Source: Marinobacter sp. BGYM27 (GTDB lineage Bacteria > Pseudomonadota > Gammaproteobacteria > Pseudomonadales > Oleiphilaceae). From it: 64,000 nucleotides of DNA. Of the stretch, positions 26,989-36,291 are shown piece by piece. A program made the position numbers and the translations under genes. The number at the start of each line of letters is the position of its first letter. The stretch's first letter is position 1. The notes beneath the pieces were generated by a model. That model had not been told where the DNA came from. It was given only the letters and a program-made list of their open reading frames with translations, and did no database searches. Location of the stretch: assembly GCA_025153445.1 (NCBI GenBank), contig JANZNS010000001.1, positions 248,001-312,000 of the forward strand, written 5' to 3'.

Positions 26989-28218
26989 TCAGAACGGCTG
27001 TTTGGCCATCCACGGAATAATCCGGTCGAAGGCTTCTTCAATCGTTTCCACCGAAGCCGAGAAACTGAACCGCAACGCATTTGCCGTGTGCTCGCCGAAG
27101 GCGTCGCCGGGCACAACGCAGACACCTGTTTCCTTGAGCATTCGCAGCGCCAGATCCGAGCCGTCCACATGCTTGGGGAGATCCGGGAAAATATAGAATG
27201 CGCCGCCAGGATGATAGCCGGACAGATGAGGCGTTTGTGCCACCAGATCAACGATCCTGTCCCTGCGTTCCCGGTAGATCGAGACCATATCCCGAATGCA
27301 CTGCTGGTCACCTGTGAGTGCTGCAACACCTGCATACTGTGACGGGGTATTGGCCACAGAGGTGGTGAACATGTGGTATCGCCTCAGCGACTTGATTGTC
27401 GCCTGACTGGAAATGACCCAGCCAACGCGAAGCCCCGCCATGCTGAAGGTTTTGGAAAAGCTGCTAATGCACATGATGTTATCGAGATCGACGCTGCAGC
27501 GCAGCACGCTGGCATATTCCTGATCATCCAGAATAAGGTGGTCGTAGACCTCGTCGCTGAAGACCTGAATGCCGCGATAGGCGCATTCCTCAACAATCGT
27601 TTCGATGGTACTGCGGGGATAGACTGCACCGGTCGGGTTGTTGGGGGAGTTCAGAACCACAGCAAAGGTGCGAGGCCCCATAGCGGCGATCACTTCGTCC
27701 GGGTCGAGCTGATGATCATTTTCACGACGGGTAGACACAAATTTCACTTCGCCGCCGTTCATTCGTATCAGCGGCGCGTAAAGCAGGAACGACGGGTCGG
27801 TTACAATAAACTGCCGGCCCGGAGCGGATGTCGCGGACAGGGCAAGGTACATGGCTTCGGTCGCCCCTGAGGTGATCAGGATATTGTCCCGCGTCAGCTT
27901 GCGGTCATAGCGCTTGCCGTAATAGTCCCTGAGAGCCACCAGAAGTTCGGGCAGCCCGGCGTCCATCGTGTAACCGGTCTGACCGGCATTGAGCGCGTCA
28001 ATATAGGCGTCAATGACGTGTTTGGGAGTAGGCAGGTCCGGCTGGCCAATGGACAGGTGAATCACATCTTTCATGGTCGCTGCCATGTTCACCATACGAC
28101 GAATACCGGGTACCGGGATCGCCTGCATCGCCGGGTGCCAGCGTGCTTTTGTCTTGCGGTACTTCACCTTGCGGGGAGCGGTGTCGCTAGCTTGGTTGAG
28201 CTTTGCGCCATCGGCCAT
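26989..28218 (-). CDS. PLP-dependent aminotransferase, class I/II
   Basis: A fold-type I aminotransferase of 409 residues, resembling the aspartate/aromatic family. The PLP lysine is in SSFSKTFSMAGLRVGW. NSPNNPTGAVYP and FSDEVYDHL give further cofactor contacts, and the C-terminal LRFSFSAS supplies the carboxylate-binding arginine. Substrate is not evident. ATG at 28218 is chosen over the in-frame ATG at 28224 because GGAG sits six bases before the former and abuts the latter. It is divergent from the 2-hydroxyacid dehydrogenase gene with a 290-base spacer. Confidence 0.88.
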   Translation of the reverse strand: MADGAKLNQASDTAPRKVKYRKTKARWHPAMQAIPVPGIRRMVNMAATMKDVIHLSIGQPDLPTPKHVIDAYIDALNAGQTGYTMDAGLPELLVALRDYYGKRYDRKLTRDNILITSGATEAMYLALSATSAPGRQFIVTDPSFLLYAPLIRMNGGEVKFVSTRRENDHQLDPDEVIAAMGPRTFAVVLNSPNNPTGAVYPRSTIETIVEECAYRGIQVFSDEVYDHLILDDQEYASVLRCSVDLDNIMCISSFSKTFSMAGLRVGWVISSQATIKSLRRYHMFTTSVANTPSQYAGVAALTGDQQCIRDMVSIYRERRDRIVDLVAQTPHLSGYHPGGAFYIFPDLPKHVDGSDLALRMLKETGVCVVPGDAFGEHTANALRFSFSASVETIEEAFDRIIPWMAKQPF

Positions 28219-28508
28219 AAGCATCTCCTGACTGAATACGTTGACACGGGTTGTGTATTCGCACGTCACCTTTGCGAAGGGCTCGCGGGGGAACGCAGAG
28301 CGGGCACACTTTTTCAGCACACCTTGGGAGATTAGTTTTTATACGGGGCTTGAGCAAGCCTTGTGAAAATGGATCGTTTTTAGTTGAAAATGTGATGTTT
28401 TTGGGGCGGGTTGACCGATGCCCTCTGAGATTACACACTCAGGTGGTTTCCAGCCGTTATTGCCCGTGGCAGAACGGAACGACAGACGACCGACTGGTGA
28501 GGCTGATA

Positions 28509-29492
28509 ATGACCCGTGATTCAGGAAAGCCGATAGTAACTGTGTTAACTGCCCCCGGTGATGCCGAGCCGCCCGGACTCGACGCATTGCGTGCTCAGGC
28601 AGAGGTGCGTTTTGCTTCCGATGAAGCGACCTTGAATGAGGCGCTGCCAGGAACCCGGGTGATGATGGTGACGGATTTCCGCACGGAGGCCCTTGCAGCT
28701 GCATGGCCCAAAGCGGACCGGCTGGAATGGATCCATGCCACCAGCGCCGGTGTTGATGCGCTGATGTTTCCGGCACTGACCGATGGGCCGGTAAAGGTCA
28801 CCAATGCCCAGGGTATTTTTGACCGTACGATTGCTGAATATGTCGTGTGTACGATCCTGATGTTCAGCAAGGATTTCCCCAATTCCATTCGTCTGCAGCA
28901 GAACCATCAGTGGAAGCATCGGGACACCGAGCGTGCCCAGGGCAAGCGGGTTCTGATTGTAGGTGCAGGTTCAATTGGCAGGCAGATAGCCCGCCTGACG
29001 GCTGCCATAGGCCTGAAGCCGCACGGTATTGCCCGTGCCGCCCGGGAGCACGACCCTGATTTTGAGGCAGTACATGGCAACGATAGCCTGACAGAGCAAC
29101 TTGGGCTGGCGGACTTTGTTGTGGTTGCTGCGCCGCTGACGGCCCAGACCGAGGGTATGTTTGACCGCGCGGCATTCCAAAACATGAAGCCGGAGGCCCG
29201 GTTCATCAACATCGGACGTGGCCCTATTGTTAAAACCGATGACCTGGTCGCCGCTTTGAAGGCCGGTGACATTGCCGGTGCCGGGCTCGATGTTTTCGAG
29301 GAAGAACCATTGCGTCCTGATCACCCTTTGTGGGATATGGAGAACGTACTGATTACCGCCCATATGTCTGGCGACTTTATTGGCTGGCGGCAGGCGCTTA
29401 CCGATCAGTTTCTGGATAATTTTGATCGCTGGCAACGCGGAGAGAGTCTGTTTAACAGTGTCGATAAAAAGCTGGGCTACGCTGCCAAATAG
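28509..29492 (+). CDS. D-2-hydroxyacid dehydrogenase (NAD(P)-dependent)
   Basis: A 327-residue member of the D-isomer-specific 2-hydroxyacid dehydrogenase family. The dinucleotide motif VGAGSIGRQIARL is near residue 155, followed by the substrate arginine in INIGRGPIVKTDDL and glutamate in DVFEEEPL. The usual active-site histidine is in ITAHMSGD, where SxH(xSG) patterns are expected. The substrate could be glyoxylate/hydroxypyruvate or a related acid. ATG at 28509 has GAGG upstream; the frame extends to 28251 but without protein-like sequence. A strong bidirectional terminator follows. Confidence 0.86.
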   Translation: MTRDSGKPIVTVLTAPGDAEPPGLDALRAQAEVRFASDEATLNEALPGTRVMMVTDFRTEALAAAWPKADRLEWIHATSAGVDALMFPALTDGPVKVTNAQGIFDRTIAEYVVCTILMFSKDFPNSIRLQQNHQWKHRDTERAQGKRVLIVGAGSIGRQIARLTAAIGLKPHGIARAAREHDPDFEAVHGNDSLTEQLGLADFVVVAAPLTAQTEGMFDRAAFQNMKPEARFINIGRGPIVKTDDLVAALKAGDIAGAGLDVFEEEPLRPDHPLWDMENVLITAHMSGDFIGWRQALTDQFLDNFDRWQRGESLFNSVDKKLGYAAK

Positions 29493-29524
29493 CAGGGGAT
29501 GGCTGGCGAAACCAAAGTTAAAAC

Positions 29525-29554
29525 AAAAAAACCGGTGATGATGCCGGTTTTTTT
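29525..29554. terminator. Bidirectional Rho-independent terminator
   Basis: Perfect 11-bp stem: seven A plus CCGG (29525-29535) and CCGG plus seven T (29544-29554), loop TGATGATG. It serves both converging genes. Confidence 0.93.
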
Positions 29555-29575
29555 GTGGGGATATCCCGCCGTGGT

Positions 29576-30724
29576 TTAAATCCGACTGAGGACCGCGTCC
29601 GTAATGTCTCGCGTTTTGCGTCGCACGCTGCCGTTGTCAGCAAGATCAGCCGCTACAGCCTCAAACAGAGCATCGCCCGCTGCCTGCATGCTGTCGTCGT
29701 CCTGCGCCAGCCATTGCAGCATTCTGGCAGTGGTAAATAACATGGCAGTTGGATCAGCCAGCCCCTGACCGGCAATATCCGGTGCGCTGCCGTGGGTAGG
29801 CTCAAACATGGACGGTACGCTACGATCATCCGGGTTCAGGTTGCACGAAGGCGCCACGCCCATGCCGCCTGATAGCACCGCCGCCAGGTCCGTCAGGATG
29901 TCGCCCTGCAGGTTGCTCGCTACGACGACGTCAAACAGCCAGGGGCACTGGACAAACTTCATGCAAGCGGCATCTACAAGCTCATGGTGGGTGGCGACAT
30001 CCGGGTACTCCGCGGCGATGGCGTCAAATGCCTCGGTGTACATGTCGCCCCAATAGCGCAAGGCATTGCGCTTGGTAATAATGCAGACCTGGCTGGCGCA
30101 AGTGCGTCCATCAAGGGTTTTGAACTCCCGGCTTTTGCCTTCTGCCTGACGCAGCGCTGCCCGCTGGCGCGCCTGCTCAAATCCGTAGCGAATGATGCGG
30201 TCAGTCGCCTTGCGGGTGAACACTTCCATCTGGGTGGCGACTTCATCAGGCTGGCCCGGTCGCAGGCGACCGCCCTGTGCCACATATTCACCTTCGCTGT
30301 TTTCCCGTATCACCAGCATGTCGATATCGCGGGCGCGATCATCAGCCAGGAATTGCCGTGCGCCGGGTAGCAGGCGGGCAGGTCTTTCGCAGACCCACTG
30401 ATCAAAGCCTTTGCGCATTTGCAGCAGCGGGGCGAGTGAGATGCTGTCTGGCAGCAGGTAGCGATCAGGATCGCTGACCGGTCCCGGGTCACCGAGTGCG
30501 CCCAACAAAATCGCGTTGTAAGGGCGCAGCCGGTTCAGCGCATCCTCGGGCATCACTTCGCCGTGCTGCTGGTGCCAGCGGTGTGATGGCCATTCGAAGC
30601 TGTCCCACTCCAGATCAAGATTGAATTTTGTTTTCAGAGCGGTCAGGCACGCAACGGCCTGGTCAATCACTTCGGGTCCGATGCCATCGCCTGGAGTAAT
30701 CGCGATGCGCTTGGTCGTCGTCAT
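29576..30724 (-). CDS. Isocitrate/isopropylmalate-type dehydrogenase (tartrate/D-malate-like)
   Basis: A 382-residue NAD-dependent beta-decarboxylating dehydrogenase. It begins ITPGDGIGPEV and has MRKGFDQWVCERPARLLPG for the substrate arginines, IRENSEGEY, and the metal/aspartate region GDILTDLAAVLSGG. FEPTHGSAPDIAG is the NAD motif. The ERPARLLPG pattern resembles tartrate dehydrogenase / D-malate dehydrogenase (DmlA) rather than LeuB. No leuCD genes are near, which agrees with a non-leucine role. ATG at 30724 has GGAG six bases upstream; a TTG two codons earlier is less likely. Confidence 0.86.
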   Translation of the reverse strand: MTTTKRIAITPGDGIGPEVIDQAVACLTALKTKFNLDLEWDSFEWPSHRWHQQHGEVMPEDALNRLRPYNAILLGALGDPGPVSDPDRYLLPDSISLAPLLQMRKGFDQWVCERPARLLPGARQFLADDRARDIDMLVIRENSEGEYVAQGGRLRPGQPDEVATQMEVFTRKATDRIIRYGFEQARQRAALRQAEGKSREFKTLDGRTCASQVCIITKRNALRYWGDMYTEAFDAIAAEYPDVATHHELVDAACMKFVQCPWLFDVVVASNLQGDILTDLAAVLSGGMGVAPSCNLNPDDRSVPSMFEPTHGSAPDIAGQGLADPTAMLFTTARMLQWLAQDDDSMQAAGDALFEAVAADLADNGSVRRKTRDITDAVLSRI

Positions 30725-30879
30725 GAGCAACTCCTGAGTCTGAATTGTGTGGGTAGCATTCCTCCACAGGGTAGCACCGGATCAGTCATAACTCAGTTCA
30801 TCCTCAAATTATTCACGATACTCACTGTGTTAGGCTTATTTGATATAGATTCAATGAATATTCCGAAGCTGGAGATCCC

Positions 30880-31644
30880 ATGAATCGCCCCGCAGTTCTA
30901 TTTGACGAGTCCCACTGCGAGCAATGCGCATGCGGAGAAGGGCTCGACTTTCGCCTGACATTCGCGTTTCAGCCGATTGTCGATATGGCGACCCGCAGTG
31001 TATTTGCCTACGAAGCGCTGGTTCGTGGACCTGAGGGTCAGGGAGCGTGGGAGATACTGCAGAAAGTTGACAAGAAAAACCGCTATGCGTTCGACCAGGT
31101 TTGCAGGGTAAGAGCAGTGGCATTGGCTGCAAGGCTCAATATGCAAACTTACCTGAGCATTAACTTCATGCCCAACGCTGTCTACAAGGCAGAATACTGC
31201 ATTCGCACTACACTCGCTGCGGCGAAGAAATATAAGTTTGATACCCGAAAAATCATCTTTGAGATGATAGAGGACGAGGCGCTGACGTCGCCGGAACACC
31301 TGATTTCCATTATGGACGCCTATAACGGGATGGGGTTTCAGACGGCGCTGGATGATTTCGGTGCTGGTTACTCCCGTTTTAGCCTTTTGATTGCCAGCCC
31401 ACCCCATTTCCTCAAGCTGGATATGTCATTGATCCGGGATATTGATCAGCAACCCAATAAACAGGCGGTGATCAGGGGGATTCTTGAAACCATGCGCCAT
31501 TTAAATGTGCGGGTCATTGCCGAGGGTGTTGAAACTCAGGGTGAGTATGATTGGCTGAAAGAGCAGGGGATCTCGCTGTATCAGGGCTACCTTTTTGCGA
31601 AACCCGGTTTTGAGTGTTTGCCCGAGCCCTATTATCCTGACTGA
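30880..31644 (+). CDS. Stand-alone EAL-domain c-di-GMP phosphodiesterase
   Basis: A 254-residue cytoplasmic protein that is almost only an EAL domain (about 25-245). The EAL signature YEALVRG is at 44-50, with DDFGAGYSRFSLL (loop 6 region) and the C-terminal EGVET present, so activity is plausible. The first 20 residues carry CEQCACGE, a cysteine cluster that could bind metal or sense redox state. GGAG precedes the ATG by about six bases. A small membrane protein gene follows after 30 bases. Confidence 0.88.
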   Translation: MNRPAVLFDESHCEQCACGEGLDFRLTFAFQPIVDMATRSVFAYEALVRGPEGQGAWEILQKVDKKNRYAFDQVCRVRAVALAARLNMQTYLSINFMPNAVYKAEYCIRTTLAAAKKYKFDTRKIIFEMIEDEALTSPEHLISIMDAYNGMGFQTALDDFGAGYSRFSLLIASPPHFLKLDMSLIRDIDQQPNKQAVIRGILETMRHLNVRVIAEGVETQGEYDWLKEQGISLYQGYLFAKPGFECLPEPYYPD

Positions 31645-31674
31645 TCCTTTTAACCACTGAGAAGTAAGTTATTT

Positions 31675-32031
31675 ATGGCGTATCGCGCAGTCGTTGTATT
31701 GGCCGGAATCATTCTTGTGGCCGCCCTTTATGGTGTGATCTGGCTATGCTGCCGCCAGTTTTTGCAGCGTCATGGTGTTACAGAGGCGCTATCCGATCGC
31801 GCTTCTGCTCTGGCGACCTGGACATTTGCCGGGGTAGCGGTGGGATTGGTCTTCGTTGTCATGGGAGCATTTGTATTAGGCCCCTGGGCTTTCTATCGCA
31901 CGGCTCGCGCTCATCAGGTGGCGGTATCGGATGCAGCGGCTATTGGCTGGGGCTTTCTGATTGTACTGGTCAGTTTGCTGATCGCCGGTGGCGGTCTGGC
32001 CGCGCTACTGTCCTTGGTCGGTGTGTTCTGA
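31675..32031 (+). CDS. Small membrane protein, unknown function
   Basis: A 118-residue hydrophobic protein with three likely membrane segments (about 6-27, 48-72 and 92-116). No family is recognised. The second segment runs into FVLGPWAFYRTARAH, a patterned, somewhat basic loop. It follows the EAL-domain gene by 30 bases on the same strand, so they may be co-transcribed. It converges on the LysR gene with eight bases between stops. Confidence 0.65.
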   Translation: MAYRAVVVLAGIILVAALYGVIWLCCRQFLQRHGVTEALSDRASALATWTFAGVAVGLVFVVMGAFVLGPWAFYRTARAHQVAVSDAAAIGWGFLIVLVSLLIAGGGLAALLSLVGVF

Positions 32032-32039
32032 CCAGGCGC

Positions 32040-32939
32040 TCAATGAGCCGCGACCTGGTGCAGCAATTCGCGGAACCATTTTAGCGCAGGCTCTTTTTCA
32101 TAGGGGGTGTGCCAGTACAGGTGAACATTCAGTGGTGGCATGTTGGTTGGTAACGGCAGTACCCGTAGGCTGGTCTGTTGGATAATCATCCTGGCGTAGG
32201 TTTCTGGCATGGTGACCAGTAAGTCCGTTGCCTCGGCAACCCGACAGGCGGCGTAGTAGTGCTGGCACCGGAGGGCAATGCGCCGGTGCACGCCGAGACG
32301 GGACAATTCGAAATCCTCGATGCCGGGCCCTTCTGTTCGTGATGACACCAGCACATGCCGGGCCGCAAGGTAGGTCTCCAGGCTCAACCCGTTTTCGATA
32401 CCATCAAACTTCGGGCCGGCAACCACAACCAACGTGTCCCGCCGAAGCAATTCATGCGATGTCTGGCTGCTGACGGGCAGCAGAACATCAACCGCAAAAT
32501 CGAGTTTTCCGGCCGCCAGATGCGTTTCCATATCCCGCCTTGGAATGCGCTGGCTGACAACCTCAATCTCGGGGTACTGATCCAGACTCTGCATCAGGTG
32601 GGGAAGAAAGGTGGACTCGAGAATGTCCCGCAATCCTAACGCGAACACCTTGTGCTGACTGACCGGATCAAATGAATGAAACTGGTTGACCGCGCTCTGG
32701 ATCTGGGTAAGCCCGGGTCTCATGGTGTCGGCAAAGCGGCGGGCTAGCGGTGTGGCGACCATCTCATTCCCTTGCCTTATAAACAGCGGGTCGTCGAAAT
32801 GGGCCCGCAGGCGCGCCAGTGAATGGCTGACCGCCGGCTGCGTCAGATGAAGAGCCCTTGCCGCGCGGGTGAGACTGCCCTCACGATAGATGGTTTCGAA
32901 GACGTGTAGCAGGTTCAGATCGAGCCGGTTCATTGCCAT
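32040..32939 (-). CDS. LysR-family transcriptional regulator
   Basis: A 299-residue LTTR. The winged helix-turn-helix is at the N-terminus: LLHVFETIYREGSLTRAARA and LTQPAVSHSLARLR. The C-terminal periplasmic-binding-like effector domain spans about 95-295. The start could be either of two ATGs at 32939 and 32933; neither has a strong ribosome-binding site. It is divergent from the acyl-CoA dehydrogenase operon at 33117 with 177 bases between, the classic arrangement for a LysR protein and its target. The effector is unknown. Confidence 0.87.
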   Translation of the reverse strand: MAMNRLDLNLLHVFETIYREGSLTRAARALHLTQPAVSHSLARLRAHFDDPLFIRQGNEMVATPLARRFADTMRPGLTQIQSAVNQFHSFDPVSQHKVFALGLRDILESTFLPHLMQSLDQYPEIEVVSQRIPRRDMETHLAAGKLDFAVDVLLPVSSQTSHELLRRDTLVVVAGPKFDGIENGLSLETYLAARHVLVSSRTEGPGIEDFELSRLGVHRRIALRCQHYYAACRVAEATDLLVTMPETYARMIIQQTSLRVLPLPTNMPPLNVHLYWHTPYEKEPALKWFRELLHQVAAH

Positions 32940-33116
32940 GGAGTGGTCTGCCTGTGAGGACGTTTGCAGAGAATGCGTGTGCACAGCTTAATAAATGAGG
33001 CTTATAGTAAACGATTAGAATAATTCAGTCGCGTAATACTGAGGCCAGAACGTAGACTGCATGAACAGGGCTTGTTTGCCCCCCGTCTTTATACCAACGG
33101 CTTCGGAGATCCAGCT

Positions 33117-34331
33117 ATGGACTTTACTATTTCAGCGAAAGGTCAGGACTATCTTGCCCGCGTTAAAGCCTTTATGCGTGACGAGATCTTTCCGATCGAG
33201 CAAGCCTATTTCAGCGAGCTTTCGTCACTGGACAACCGCTGGGTCGTGCTCCCGGTTATTCGCGAACTCAAGGAAAAGGCCAAAGCCCAGGGCCTCTGGA
33301 ATATGTTTCTGCCAGACGATGAGCATGGCTGCGGTCTTCTCAATTCCGACTATGCCCTGATTGCTGAAGAGACCGGCCGCAGCTTTATTGCGCCGGAGAT
33401 TTTCAACTGCAATGCGCCCGACACCGGCAATATGGAAGTGCTGATCAAGTACGGTTCTGACGAGCAGAAAGACGCCTGGCTGGGTCGTTTGCTGGCCGGT
33501 GAGGTGCGTTCTGCGTTCTGTATGACGGAGCCCGGCGTTGCGTCATCTGATGCCACCAACATGGAGGCGACGGCAATTGTCGAGGGTGATGAAGTCGTCC
33601 TCAACGGCGTCAAATGGTGGAGCACCGGTATTGGTCATCCTGACTGCAAAGTACTTGTCTTTATGGGACTCAGTCATCCCGATGCGCCCAAACACCAGCA
33701 GCATTCGATGGTACTGGTGCCGAAAGATACACCGGGTGTTAAGGTCGAACGCATGCTGCCTGTATTTGGTGAGTATGATGAGCCTTATGGTCACGGCGAG
33801 GTCAGTTTTACCAATGTACGCCTGCCCAAGACGGCGATCATTGCCGGCGCAGGTCGCGGTTTTGAAATTGCTCAGGGGCGCTTGGGGCCTGGCCGGGTTC
33901 ACCATTGCATGCGGGCGATCGGTGCTGCAGAACGTACGCTTGAGCTGATGATGAAGCGCGCCCTGTCCCGTGAGGCATTTGGGCGCCCATTGGCTAAACT
34001 CGGTGGCAACCCGGATATTATTGCCAATGCCCGTATGTCGATCGAGCAGGCCCGGCTACTGACATTGAAGTGCGCGTGGCTTCTGGATACCCAGGGCGTC
34101 AAAGGCGCGATGAGTGAGGTCTCGATGATCAAGGCCGTCATTCCCCAGATGTTGCAGACCATTGTCGATCAGACGATCCAGATCCACGGTGGCGCTGGGG
34201 TTAGCGACGATGATTTTGCGCTCACGGGTTTGTTCGCGTACGCCAGGGTATTGCGCCTGGCTGACGGCCCTGATGAAGTGCATCGTGCGACAGTGGCGAA
34301 GCTTGAAGCTAAAAAATACATGAACAAGTAA
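33117..34331 (+). CDS. Acyl-CoA dehydrogenase, ACAD10/11-like
   Basis: FAD-dependent dehydrogenase of 404 residues. Family features include FCMTEPGVASSDATNM (substrate and FAD loop), WWSTGIGHPDCK and IHGGAGVSDDDFALTG. The pattern resembles the dehydrogenase half of ACAD10/ACAD11, which in animals is fused to an APH-type kinase; here a matching kinase is encoded two genes on. It starts the operon 33117-36980. ATG at 33117 is preceded by GGAG about nine bases upstream; the longer frame from 33072 lacks a site. The LysR gene upstream is the likely regulator. Confidence 0.88.
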   Translation: MDFTISAKGQDYLARVKAFMRDEIFPIEQAYFSELSSLDNRWVVLPVIRELKEKAKAQGLWNMFLPDDEHGCGLLNSDYALIAEETGRSFIAPEIFNCNAPDTGNMEVLIKYGSDEQKDAWLGRLLAGEVRSAFCMTEPGVASSDATNMEATAIVEGDEVVLNGVKWWSTGIGHPDCKVLVFMGLSHPDAPKHQQHSMVLVPKDTPGVKVERMLPVFGEYDEPYGHGEVSFTNVRLPKTAIIAGAGRGFEIAQGRLGPGRVHHCMRAIGAAERTLELMMKRALSREAFGRPLAKLGGNPDIIANARMSIEQARLLTLKCAWLLDTQGVKGAMSEVSMIKAVIPQMLQTIVDQTIQIHGGAGVSDDDFALTGLFAYARVLRLADGPDEVHRATVAKLEAKKYMNK

Positions 34332-34365
34332 TGCATTTAACGCATCTGAAATAGTGGAATAAAAC

Positions 34366-35181
34366 ATGAGCAATCGAGTCTTTATTACCGGTGGTGCCAG
34401 TGGTTTGGGGCGAGCAATCGCGTTGCGTTATGCCCGGGAAGGTGCCCGTGTCTGCATCGGCGATATCAATCCCGATCAGGGTGCGGTTGTCGAAAAGGAA
34501 ATTGCTGCTGCCGGAGGCGAAGGCTATTACGTGGATTGCGACGTGCGCCGTCTTAGCGATCTGGAGAAGGTTCGGGATGACCTCAAGAGCAAGTGGGGTG
34601 GTGTCGATGTTGTCGTCAACAACGCCGGCGTTGCGACGAGCGGCAGCATTGAAGGTTCGACGATTGCCGACTGGGAGTGGATTCTCGACATCAACGTCAT
34701 GGGCGTGGTCCGTGGGTGCAAAGTCTTTACCCCTATGTTCAAGCAGCAGGGTTTCGGCTCCTTTGTGAACGTTGCTTCCATGGCAGGTCTGATGCTGGCG
34801 CCGCTGATGAGTAGCTACAACGTATCGAAAGCCGGTGTTATTGCATTGTCAGAAACCCTGAGTCAGGAACTGCGCGGATCCGGTATCACCACAAGCTGCG
34901 TGTGTCCGGCATTTTTCCCGACCAACCTGACGGCGACCATGCGTTCTGAAAACCCGAATATGGGAATGAACGTCAACAAGCTGATGAAGCGATCCGGCGT
35001 GACCGCGGATGATGTAGCAGACGATATCTACCGCGCCCAGACCAACGGTGATTTCTGGGTGTTGCCGCACGTCAAAGAACGCCGGATGTGGATGCTCAAG
35101 CGCCATGCGCCCTGGGCGTTTGACTGGTTGATGCAGCAGGAAAGCAAGCGCTGGATGAAGAAGTTCGGCGGAGCCGCCTGA
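34366..35181 (+). CDS. Short-chain dehydrogenase/reductase
   Basis: A classical SDR of 271 residues. The cofactor motif TGGASGLGRAIA is at about 8-19, NNAG near 88, the catalytic serine in ASMAG and YNVSK near 155. CPAFFPT follows, where classical SDRs have PG. The C-terminal 60 residues include a basic stretch (KERRMWMLKRH) that could bind CoA or membrane, which is unproven. It sits 34 bases downstream of the acyl-CoA dehydrogenase and 45 before the APH gene, in the same operon. Substrate unknown. Confidence 0.85.
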   Translation: MSNRVFITGGASGLGRAIALRYAREGARVCIGDINPDQGAVVEKEIAAAGGEGYYVDCDVRRLSDLEKVRDDLKSKWGGVDVVVNNAGVATSGSIEGSTIADWEWILDINVMGVVRGCKVFTPMFKQQGFGSFVNVASMAGLMLAPLMSSYNVSKAGVIALSETLSQELRGSGITTSCVCPAFFPTNLTATMRSENPNMGMNVNKLMKRSGVTADDVADDIYRAQTNGDFWVLPHVKERRMWMLKRHAPWAFDWLMQQESKRWMKKFGGAA

Positions 35182-35226
35182 TAGCCGGACCCGGATTTTT
35201 ATTGCAGGAACAGACAGGAGCAATTG

Positions 35227-36291
35227 ATGACACAGATTGACCAGGCGATCAGTATCCGCGAAGGCGAAGAGCTGGATGCAGCTGTCGTCGATCAGTTCAT
35301 GAAGCAGGCAATCCCCGGTCTTACCGGGCAGCCGGTTATCCTCCAGTATCCGGGAGGCGCTTCCAACCTGACCTATCAGGTTGATTACGATGACCGTTCA
35401 TTTGTGCTGCGCCGCCCTCCATTTGGCCAGATCGCCAAATCAGCTCACGACATGATGCGGGAAGCGCGGGTCATGAAGGCGCTGAAGCCCGTGTATCCCT
35501 ACGTGCCGGATATTATCGCGATCTGCGACGATCATGCCGTACTCGGTTGCGATTTTTATGTGATGGAGCGGCTGAAAGGCATCATCCTGCGTCAGGATTT
35601 CCCTGAAGATCTCGACCTGAACGAAGCCGACACCCGTAAGCTCTGCCTGAACGTGATCGACAAGCTGGTGGATCTTCACAAGGTCGATACGGCAGCGGCC
35701 GGGCTTGATCAGCTTGGCAAAGGTGCCGGTTACGTCGAACGCCAGATTGGTGGCTGGAGCAACCGCTTCCGCAAAGCCAAAACCGACGATGTGGGTGACT
35801 TCGAGACGGTGATGACCTGGCTGGATGACAAGATGCCGGCGGATGTGGCTCAGTGCCTGATCCACAATGATTTCCGTTTCGATAATGTGGTGCTCAACCC
35901 TGACAACCCGTTTGAAGTGATCGGTGTGCTGGACTGGGAAATGGCCACCATCGGCGACCCGCTGATGGACCTGGGCAACAGCCTGGCGTACTGGATTGAA
36001 GCGGGCGACGATGATGTCTTCCGGACCATGCGCCGTCAGCCGACGCACCGCCCCGGCATGCTCACCCGCAAGGAAGTTGTGGACTACTACATGGAAAAAT
36101 CCGGCTACCGGGCGGAGCAGTTTGATTACTACGAAATCTACGGACTGTTCCGCCTGGCGGTGATTATGCAGCAGATTTACTATCGTTTTTACCACGGTCA
36201 GACGAAGGACAAACGGTTCGCGATGTTTGGCCAGGCGATCAATTACCTCGAGCAACGCTGCCTGAAACTGATCAAGGCAAGCGCACTGTAA
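35227..36291 (+). CDS. APH-family phosphotransferase (ACAD10/11 kinase-like)
   Basis: A 354-residue aminoglycoside-phosphotransferase-fold kinase. ATP-binding lysine-region VLRRPPFGQIAKSAHDM, Brenner motif CLIHNDFRFDNVV (catalytic Asp in HND) and the DWEMATIGDPLMDLG metal site are intact. It matches the ACAD10/11 kinase and LvaA, which phosphorylate 4-hydroxyacyl-CoA so that an acyl-CoA dehydrogenase partner can eliminate phosphate. It is not an antibiotic kinase by context. ATG at 35227 has AGGAG six bases upstream; a TTG one codon earlier is less likely. Its stop overlaps the next gene's start (TAATG). Confidence 0.85.
   Translation: MTQIDQAISIREGEELDAAVVDQFMKQAIPGLTGQPVILQYPGGASNLTYQVDYDDRSFVLRRPPFGQIAKSAHDMMREARVMKALKPVYPYVPDIIAICDDHAVLGCDFYVMERLKGIILRQDFPEDLDLNEADTRKLCLNVIDKLVDLHKVDTAAAGLDQLGKGAGYVERQIGGWSNRFRKAKTDDVGDFETVMTWLDDKMPADVAQCLIHNDFRFDNVVLNPDNPFEVIGVLDWEMATIGDPLMDLGNSLAYWIEAGDDDVFRTMRRQPTHRPGMLTRKEVVDYYMEKSGYRAEQFDYYEIYGLFRLAVIMQQIYYRFYHGQTKDKRFAMFGQAINYLEQRCLKLIKASAL

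Noticed and set aside
35440..36255. 271-codon open frame antisense to the APH-family kinase
   Set aside because: A shadow of codon bias in a GC-rich gene; the translation is His/Val-rich without motifs.
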